64,000 bases of DNA from Pseudomonadota bacterium (GTDB lineage: Bacteria > Pseudomonadota > Gammaproteobacteria > Pseudomonadales > Oleiphilaceae): contig PDPE01000037.1 of the NCBI GenBank assembly GCA_002747395.1, positions 18,582 through 82,581 on the forward strand, in the 5' to 3' direction. This document shows positions 58,759 through 64,000 of the stretch, piece after piece. Below the pieces are notes generated by a model that was not told the origin of the DNA, did not search any database, and saw nothing but the letters and a program-made list of their open reading frames with translations. A program made the translations under genes and the position numbers. Numbering within the stretch: position 1 is the first letter of the stretch; the number at the start of each line of letters is the position of its first letter.

Positions 58759-58864
58759 GCCTTTGTGGGTGGCCTGCGCAGGAAGCGTCTTTGGCATGGA
58801 TGCCAAAGTCGAGCCTACAGGGATGTATTTACGGCGTCTTCCAGCGCAGGCTACCCACAAAGGC
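58759..58864 (+). mobile_element. Palindromic repeat element, copy 1 (between cbiET and cbiL)
   Basis: 106 bp. Outer arms gcctttgtgggt and acccacaaaggc, continued by ggcctgcgc and gcgcaggc, form a long stem; an inner perfect hairpin tttggcat/atgccaaa lies at 58790-58807. The central segment (58781-58842) is nearly identical to the reverse complement of copy 2 at 60572-60633, while the outer arms differ but remain self-complementary. No protein is encoded. I read it as a MITE- or REP-like element of unnamed family. Confidence 0.8.
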
Positions 58865-58888
58865 GTGACTGGATACGAACGTAAAACC

Positions 58889-58916
58889 ATCAATGAAAAA
58901 ACATCAATGAAAAACC
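58889..58916. repeat. 14-bp tandem duplication upstream of cbiL
   Basis: atcaatgaaaaaac (58889-58902) and atcaatgaaaaacc (58903-58916) lie in the gap between the palindromic element and the cbiL start. Confidence 0.7.
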
Positions 58917-58944
58917 ATAAATGTGAAACAATGGAACAGGGATA

Positions 58945-59751
58945 ATGACTGAGCAGCAAACAGGGTACCATTCCAATCAACAACGGGCCAATGAACATAG
59001 TGATACGGGCAAAACCGGCACACTATATGGTGTCGGAGTGGGGCCCGGTGACCCTGATTTGTTGACCCTGAAAGCATTCAATACGATTCGGAATGCGCCG
59101 GTGGTTTGTTATCTGGCTGGTGAAACCGGCAATTCACAGGCGAAAATGATTGCCGGGAAGGCATTGCTGGAAAGGCAAAACCACTTTGCTGAACATAAGG
59201 ACAAACCACTGCCAGATATTGTGATTGCAATGCCAATGTCGAAAGATCGCTCATTGGCGAACAGGGCCTATGACCGTGCGACACAGAGTATAAAAGAGGT
59301 GCTGGATGCCGGGTTGGATGTCGCTTTCCTGTGTGAAGGCGACCCGCTGTTTTTCGGCTCGTTTTCCTACCTGCTGGAGCGGCTTCAGGATGACTACCCC
59401 TGTCAGGTGATACCGGGCATTTCATCAGTGAATGCCGCAGCCGGTGTTGTCTTGCAACCTCTTGTCATGCTCAAGGAGTCCTTTATTGTAGTCAGTGGCA
59501 GGCATCAGGATGGCCAGATAGAAAGGGCACTGAAAGAGCATGACAGTGTCGTGATTATCAAGGCTGGCCAGGCGCGATCCAGAATTCTGACACTGTTGGA
59601 GGCAACGGGAAGAACTGCCGATGCGACCTATCTTGAGTACGTTGGCCGGGACAATCAACAGATTGTGACTGATGTGACTGAACTTCTGCCTCAACCTGGC
59701 CCCTATTTTTCGTTGTTCCTGATTTTGCCTCCAGGTGCGCGTCACGGATGA
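58945..59751 (+). CDS. cbiL: Precorrin-2 / cobalt-factor II C20-methyltransferase (CbiL/CobI)
   Basis: SAM-dependent methylation of C20. 268 residues with a 27-residue non-conserved N-terminal extension before TLYGVGVGPGDPDLLTLKAF. The SAM-binding loop is FLCEGDPLFFGSFSYLL; VIPGISSVNAAAG is typical. Start ATG at 58945. It overlaps cbiG by four bases (ATGA). The gap before it (225 bp) is filled by the palindromic element and a 14-bp duplication. Confidence 0.93.
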   Translation: MTEQQTGYHSNQQRANEHSDTGKTGTLYGVGVGPGDPDLLTLKAFNTIRNAPVVCYLAGETGNSQAKMIAGKALLERQNHFAEHKDKPLPDIVIAMPMSKDRSLANRAYDRATQSIKEVLDAGLDVAFLCEGDPLFFGSFSYLLERLQDDYPCQVIPGISSVNAAAGVVLQPLVMLKESFIVVSGRHQDGQIERALKEHDSVVIIKAGQARSRILTLLEATGRTADATYLEYVGRDNQQIVTDVTELLPQPGPYFSLFLILPPGARHG

Positions 59752-60596
59752 TACGGATTTTTGCGTTGACTGAAGCCGGGCTGGATCTGGCTGAGCGCCT
59801 GGCCAACGGGTTCGCCGCTGAAGTTGACCAGCCCGGCGATACGCTGGCAGTCTGTTACAAGCCACAGCCCTTTGTGCAAACCGTTCAGGACTCCTTCCGC
59901 TCGGGCGAACGGCAGATTTTTATTTGTGCCACGGGTATTGTTATTCGCACACTGGCGCCGGTGTTGAAGAACAAGCATGAAGACCCGCCCGTACTCGTGC
60001 TTGATGAACGGGGCCGCTTCGTTATCCCGCTGCTTTCCGGGCATGAAGGGGGAAGCAATGAATGGGGTAGAATCGTCGCGGATAAACTCAGTGCCCAACT
60101 GGTTCTGACCACAGCTGAACCTTATTTGGAGCCGGTTTATATGGTAGGCATGGGCTGTGAAAGAAACTGCCCCGAGTCGGAGCTTCGCGCTTTGCTGGAG
60201 GCGTGCCTGGCACGAACAAATCTGGCTGTTTCCCGAATCAGTGGCCTGGCCAGTATTGATGTCAAGGCGGATGAAAAAGGGCTGATTCGTTTGGCGGAAT
60301 CGCTTAAACTGCCTTACCTTACCTGGAGCAGGGAGCAGCTTTCGACCGTGGAGTCGCAGCTCAGTCACCGGTCAGAATATGTGTTCAGGACGGTAGGGGT
60401 GTATGGTGTTGCCGAGTCTGCGGCGCTGTATTCGGCGCAAATGGCGACATTTTCACCGGCAGAATTGGTGTTGACCAAACAGAAAACCAAAAGGGCAACC
60501 TGTTCGATTGCTCGAAGCTTCACGTCTGGAGCTCGTGCGGTATCAGCCTCCGGGGGCAGCCCTGTGAAGGAAGACGCCGTGAATACATCCCTGTAG
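59748..60596 (+). CDS. cbiG: Cobalt-precorrin-5A hydrolase CbiG, 3' end supplied by a repeat element
   Basis: Opens the delta-lactone and releases acetaldehyde in the cobalt-early pathway. 282 residues. The CbiG_N domain is seen in FICATGIVIRTLAPVL and PLLSGHEGGSNEW; the CbiG_C domain in YMVGMGCERNCPESELRALL and IDVKADEKGL. The middle domain of longer CbiG proteins seems absent. The conserved protein ends near KRATCSIAR; the last about 18 codons and the TAG stop lie inside palindromic copy 2, so the tail is element-derived. Presence of CbiG argues for the anaerobic-type route. Confidence 0.9.
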   Translation: MIRIFALTEAGLDLAERLANGFAAEVDQPGDTLAVCYKPQPFVQTVQDSFRSGERQIFICATGIVIRTLAPVLKNKHEDPPVLVLDERGRFVIPLLSGHEGGSNEWGRIVADKLSAQLVLTTAEPYLEPVYMVGMGCERNCPESELRALLEACLARTNLAVSRISGLASIDVKADEKGLIRLAESLKLPYLTWSREQLSTVESQLSHRSEYVFRTVGVYGVAESAALYSAQMATFSPAELVLTKQKTKRATCSIARSFTSGARAVSASGGSPVKEDAVNTSL

Positions 60597-60657
60597 GCTC
60601 GACTTTGGCACCCATGCCAAAGACGCTTCCTTCACAGGGCTACCCCCGGAGGCTGAT
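60542..60657 (-). mobile_element. Palindromic repeat element, copy 2 (overlaps end of cbiG)
   Basis: 116 bp, inverted relative to copy 1. Arms atcagcctccggggg and cccccggaggctgat, continued by agccctgtgaaggaag and cttccttcacagggct, form a stem of about 30 bp with few mismatches. The core, read on the minus strand, matches copy 1 almost base for base, including the tttggcat/atgccaaa hairpin. It contains the cbiG stop codon at 60594-60596. Confidence 0.8.
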
Positions 60658-60763
60658 GTCGGGCAGATGGTGGATGAAACGGATAACGGATAAACAGCTG
60701 CAGGATTAAACCCGGCGGAATTGGTACCAGAATATGGATAGATTGGCAGGAATATAACAGGTT

Positions 60764-61555
60764 ATGAGTCAGTTGTTTTTAGTAGGGGTTGGCCCGGGTG
60801 ATCCTTCCCTGATCGCCCCCAGGGCACTTGAAGCTATCCGGGCAAGTTCGGATCTGGTGGCGTATGGCCTCTATCTGGATCTGCTGGGTGAGGCTTGCGA
60901 GGGCAAGCGACATCACGAATTGCCGCTCGGTGAAGAAACCGGCCGGGCAAAGCTGGCACTGGAACTGGCAGCCAGTGGAAAAACGACCGCCCTGATTTCC
61001 AGTGGCGATATCGGCATCTATGCAATGGCGACACTGGTATTTGAATTGCTTGACCAACAGCTGACCCGACAGGCCGAAACAGGCCAATCAGATCACCCGG
61101 ACTGGCTGAAGGTGGATATCGAAGTCATACCCGGAATCTCGGCCATGCAAGCCGGTGCAAGCCGTGTCGGGGCGCTGCTGGGGCACGATTTCTGTACGAT
61201 TTCCCTGTCTGATCTGTTAACGCCCTGGAAGACGATCGAAAAGCGTATTCATAACGCGGGGCAGGGGGATTTTGTTATTTCATTTTACAACCCGGTATCC
61301 AGAAAGCGTGATTGGCAGCTCAATCATGCGCGGGATATTCTGCTCCGGTATCGCCCCCCGGAAACGCCCGTGTTGCTGGGGCGTCAATTAACCCGTGAGG
61401 ACGAATCCATTATCCTCACAAGCCTGAACAGGCTGGATGCCAGACAGGTTGATATGTTCACCCTGGTCACTGTGGGTAACAGTGAATCCAGACATATTGT
61501 GAATGGCGACAAAGAGTGGATTTATACACCGAGAGGCTATGGTAAAAAACGATGA
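60764..61555 (+). CDS. cbiH: Precorrin-3B / cobalt-factor III C17-methyltransferase (CbiH/CobJ)
   Basis: Methylates C17 with ring contraction. 263 residues. LFLVGVGPGDPSLIAPRALE at the N-terminus, ALISSGDIGIYAMATLV (SAM site), EVIPGISAMQAGASRVGALL and HDFCTISLSDLLTPW are CbiH/CobJ signatures. The start ATG at 60764 follows a 167-bp gap that holds the end of palindromic copy 2. It overlaps cbiF by four bases. Confidence 0.95.
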   Translation: MSQLFLVGVGPGDPSLIAPRALEAIRASSDLVAYGLYLDLLGEACEGKRHHELPLGEETGRAKLALELAASGKTTALISSGDIGIYAMATLVFELLDQQLTRQAETGQSDHPDWLKVDIEVIPGISAMQAGASRVGALLGHDFCTISLSDLLTPWKTIEKRIHNAGQGDFVISFYNPVSRKRDWQLNHARDILLRYRPPETPVLLGRQLTREDESIILTSLNRLDARQVDMFTLVTVGNSESRHIVNGDKEWIYTPRGYGKKR

Positions 61556-62340
61556 CCGTTTATTTTATCGGGGCAGGCCCCGGCGACCCGGAGCTAATGA
61601 CTTTAAAGGGGCAGCGTATACTTGAGCGTTGCCCGGTGGTGTTGTACGCCGGTTCACTGATACCGAGAGAAGTGCTAGCATCTGTTGAAGGCAAGGCCGA
61701 GCTGATTGTGGATACGGCATTGATTGCGCTGGACGAGATTTGTCAGCATATGGAAAATGCACACAAAGCAGGTAAGGATGTTGCCAGGCTGCAATGCGGT
61801 GACCCGTCGCTTTACGGTGCTATCGGCGAGCAGATTCGACGACTGGAGCAGCTTGGCATTGACTATGAGATTATTCCCGGCGTCAGCGCGGTTGCCGCAT
61901 CTGCGGCTTACCTGGGCAAGGAATTGACCCTTTCAGGTGTATCCCAAACACTGATTATGACCCGCTATGAGGGCAAAACCCCCTTTCCCGAACGTGAGCG
62001 TCTGCCCCAACTGGCCAAAAGCAGAGCGACCCTGGCCATACATCTGGGTGTAACGCGCATCCACAAGATTGTCGAGGACCTGATTCCGCATTACGGAGAA
62101 GACTGCCCGGTAGCCGTGTGCTACCGAACCGGCTGGCCCGATCAGGATAAGGTAACGGGAACCCTGAAGGATATTGTCAGCAAGGTGCGTGACAGGAAGT
62201 TTACCAGAACCGCCCTGATTCTTGTCGGCCATGTGCTGGATACCGACGATTTTGCCGATTCGTACCTGTACGACAAGGATCAACCCCATATATTTCGCCC
62301 AAAGGCCGGGACTGGCAAACTGCGAGGGGGGAAAGGTTGA
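61552..62340 (+). CDS. cbiF: Precorrin-4 / cobalt-precorrin-4 C11-methyltransferase (CbiF/CobM)
   Basis: 262 residues. TVYFIGAGPGDPELMTLKGQ, LQCGDPSLYGAIGEQ and EIIPGVSAVAASAAYLGKEL are diagnostic of the C11 methylase; the central LSGVSQTLIMTRYEGKTP is CbiF-specific. It is the last gene of the operon. No clear terminator follows, only a T run at 62339-62347. Genes for CbiP, CbiB and nucleotide-loop assembly are not in the window. Confidence 0.95.
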   Translation: MTVYFIGAGPGDPELMTLKGQRILERCPVVLYAGSLIPREVLASVEGKAELIVDTALIALDEICQHMENAHKAGKDVARLQCGDPSLYGAIGEQIRRLEQLGIDYEIIPGVSAVAASAAYLGKELTLSGVSQTLIMTRYEGKTPFPERERLPQLAKSRATLAIHLGVTRIHKIVEDLIPHYGEDCPVAVCYRTGWPDQDKVTGTLKDIVSKVRDRKFTRTALILVGHVLDTDDFADSYLYDKDQPHIFRPKAGTGKLRGGKG

Positions 62341-62514
62341 TTTTTTTCAGTAATTACCCGCCCGGTATAAGCCGTTGTGGGCTGTTTGCGCAGGAAGGGC
62401 AAGTATTTTGCCGTTGCATTCTGAGGCAGGATATCAAAACTGCAATACCCTCATCCTTTTTTCAATCATCGTAAAGAAATGACACAGAATTTCGAATGCT
62501 ACCTCGCTTACATT

Positions 62515-63891
62515 CTAACTATATCCTGAAGCATTGAAGCGTTTTTTATCCAATCTAGACATCACGTCAGCAAATGAGATATCGTATTTTTTTAGAAGTA
62601 AGCCAATTTCTTTAGTTGTGTATATATCGACTTTATATGCCTTTGCGATGGCTTGTGTTTTCTCGGTCAACCGACTGGCACTAGTAATAAAAACTAATTT
62701 ATAAATAGCTTTCCCTATTGCTGAATCATAGTGGGGCTTAGCTGCATAGACTTCTTGTATGGCTTTATACCCTTCATATTTCCCTTGTATATGTTTGGCT
62801 TGAATAAGAATATTTCCTTTCTGGGTCATCAAGATACCATCGGCACCGAAGTCACTCCCTGACTTGGTAAGGTAGGCACTATCAGCAGAGAACTTTTTTG
62901 AAAGCAGCTCTACAGAAAACGCTTCAAATTCTTGCCATGACAGTTTGGGAATATCCTCAGAAGAAAGTAGTTTCTCTTTCGAGAATGACTTGGAGCCAAG
63001 CCCCTCGGGGCAGGGTAGAACATCAGAAGATGTAACAACAGCATCCTTTAATAAGGTTTTCTGCGTTAACAACTTATGAAGGTTAACATCAAATGACTCT
63101 ATTTCAGGATGGTGAAGAATAGGTAAATATATATTTACCGCTTTTTTCTGGCCTATTCTATATACCCTGTCAGTCGCTTGAGCCTCTTTGGCGGGATTCC
63201 AGTGTCGTTCAAAATGAATAACGTTATTTGCACCTATAACAGTCAAGCCAACCCCCGCAGCTACTGGAGACATAATTATCAAATTGAAGCCCTCCTTCCT
63301 TTCGAATTCCTCAATCATCTTTGTTCTGGTCGGAGTAGAGGCTCTCTTGGATACAGCTTTAGCATCTCCATTTATGATTGATAAAGGCCCTAACTTATAT
63401 AAGTTCCCGAGGGTGATACTCAAGAATATCTGCAGGCGTTTATTTACACAGAATATTATGCACTTTTCCTGCCTGCTTTTTATTTCATCGAGCAAAGAAA
63501 TTAAACTTGAAAGCTTATGAGATTCATTGAAAAGGTTTATAATTTCTCTTTTGTCTTTCGCGGGTTCAAGTTTACCTCCGTTAACTAACCTTGGATGCAG
63601 TGAGCAGTCTCTCAGTCGTTGAAGAGTGCCAAGAACTTGCGGTATATCCGATTTTTGTTGTGAGTCAATAGCCGCATCATACACATCTAACTGACGCCCA
63701 GACATTATACTTTCCAGAAGAGGCATATATTCAATGAAATCGCCTTTCAGGCCAGCAAATATGTTCTTTCGGGGAAGACCTTCCAGATTATCTTCTTTAA
63801 GCCTTCTTAACATTGAGGCTCCAGCATTTATTCTGAGTTCTCGACCAATTTTTGCCCTTATTTCTTCAACCTCATCACCTGCAGCTCGCAA
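62515..63891 (-). CDS. 5'-truncated SNF2-family helicase fused to Mrr-like nuclease domain
   Basis: About 458 residues readable. It begins just before the SNF2 element MLRRLKEDNLEGLPRK and continues through RLRDCSLHP, IIFCVNKR, the helicase C motifs GVGLTVIGANNV and HWNPAKEAQATDRVYRIGQ, then a restriction-endonuclease-like domain (about 325-445) with FEAFSVELL, GSDFGADGIL and ILIQAKH (E, D, QxK catalytic pattern of Mrr_cat). Walker A and DEAH of the first RecA lobe are missing. The frame is open to a TGA at 63934-63936; no ATG start exists near the break (a TTG at 63891 is nominal). Base composition is clearly more AT-rich than the neighbours. Likely a broken, transferred gene, possibly from a phage-defence system. 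Confidence 0.75.
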   Translation of the reverse strand: MRAAGDEVEEIRAKIGRELRINAGASMLRRLKEDNLEGLPRKNIFAGLKGDFIEYMPLLESIMSGRQLDVYDAAIDSQQKSDIPQVLGTLQRLRDCSLHPRLVNGGKLEPAKDKREIINLFNESHKLSSLISLLDEIKSRQEKCIIFCVNKRLQIFLSITLGNLYKLGPLSIINGDAKAVSKRASTPTRTKMIEEFERKEGFNLIIMSPVAAGVGLTVIGANNVIHFERHWNPAKEAQATDRVYRIGQKKAVNIYLPILHHPEIESFDVNLHKLLTQKTLLKDAVVTSSDVLPCPEGLGSKSFSKEKLLSSEDIPKLSWQEFEAFSVELLSKKFSADSAYLTKSGSDFGADGILMTQKGNILIQAKHIQGKYEGYKAIQEVYAAKPHYDSAIGKAIYKLVFITSASRLTEKTQAIAKAYKVDIYTTKEIGLLLKKYDISFADVMSRLDKKRFNASGYS

Positions 63892-64000
63892 GATTGGGGA
63901 AATGTAAGTAGTCGACCCTGAAAAATCCAGTTTTCATCATGATAATGTGGGTGCTTTTAGTTTCACCCACATCACCTCACTGCTTTTTTGAGCCTCTGTT
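63892..64000. other. Noncoding junction at the right edge
   Basis: The helicase reading frame enters a stop here. The stretch gtgggtgcttttagtttcac (from 63946), followed by ccac, forms a hairpin (gtgggtg/cacccac). It looks like the edge of an insertion or rearrangement; the window ends before it can be identified. Confidence 0.45.

Noticed and set aside
58759..58864. Rho-independent terminator after cbiET
   Set aside because: The palindrome is far longer than a terminator stem, has a conserved core and lacks a T tract.
58739..58945. Small 68-codon gene between cbiET and cbiL
   Set aside because: It lies almost wholly within palindromic copy 1 and has no ribosome site or plausible product.
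1..64000. tRNA or rRNA genes, prophage or complete insertion sequence
   Set aside because: No tRNA arms, rRNA blocks, integrase or transposase sequences were recognised anywhere in the window.

Overview
The window looks like chromosomal DNA of a moderate-GC, PHA-accumulating gammaproteobacterium, probably of the broad Pseudomonadales/Oceanospirillales/Cellvibrionales type. The run leuC-leuD-leuB-asd-fimV-truA-trpF-(trpB-trpA)-folC-SPOR protein-cvpA-purF-metZ is the order familiar from Pseudomonas-like genomes. A class I PHA synthase with a phasin, PEP-CTERM-like exported proteins and a complete-looking corrin-ring operon fit a free-living, probably aquatic organism. No species is claimed.

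Layout. 1-3624 (-): most of metH, running off the left edge. 3881-11475 (+): nfuA, a DUF4892 protein, prmB, aroC, an HcaT-like MFS transporter, phasin and phaC. 11645-17630 (-): a GGDEF/EAL c-di-GMP enzyme preceded by a PstS-like binding protein, a lipoprotein with a 4 x 3 internal repeat and a peptidoglycan-binding end, and a MarC-family protein. 17870-19351 (+): a soluble PAS-PAS chemoreceptor-like protein. 19413-20285 (-): a LysR regulator divergent from leuC. 20497-43339 (+): leucine, aspartate-family, tryptophan, folate, purine and methionine genes plus fimV, truA, ftsK, lolA and rarA. accD is not present between trpA and folC, where it is usually found. 43415-45122 (-): two exported proteins with VPLPA/PEP-CTERM-like tails. 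46011-62340 (+): a sigma70-like promoter, a cobalamin riboswitch, a cobalt ECF transporter, a His-tailed MFS transporter, a ChlI/ChlD-type chelatase subunit and nine corrin-ring genes in tight, often overlapping order. 62515 to about 63930 (-): an AT-rich, 5'-truncated SNF2-helicase/Mrr-nuclease gene that ends abruptly in noncoding sequence.

How the genes connect. The riboswitch in front of the cobalt transporter probably controls cobalt uptake and, by read-through, much of the corrin pathway. The product is needed by the cobalamin-dependent MetH at the other end of the window, while MetZ feeds homocysteine to MetH. Phasin and PhaC form a polyhydroxyalkanoate module. The PstS-like protein and the GGDEF/EAL protein look like a ligand-sensing c-di-GMP pair.

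Most unusual signals. (1) Two copies, in opposite orientations, of a small palindromic element inside the cobalamin operon; the core is conserved and the long arms differ but change in compensating pairs. One copy supplies the last codons and stop of cbiG. (2) Many short (11-22 bp) tandem duplications in intergenic gaps, often starting at or just after a stop codon. (3) A roughly 118-nt closed RNA fold behind a strong promoter upstream of cvpA-purF. (4) The 12-unit YK-repeat lipoprotein. (5) The binding-protein/c-di-GMP pair.
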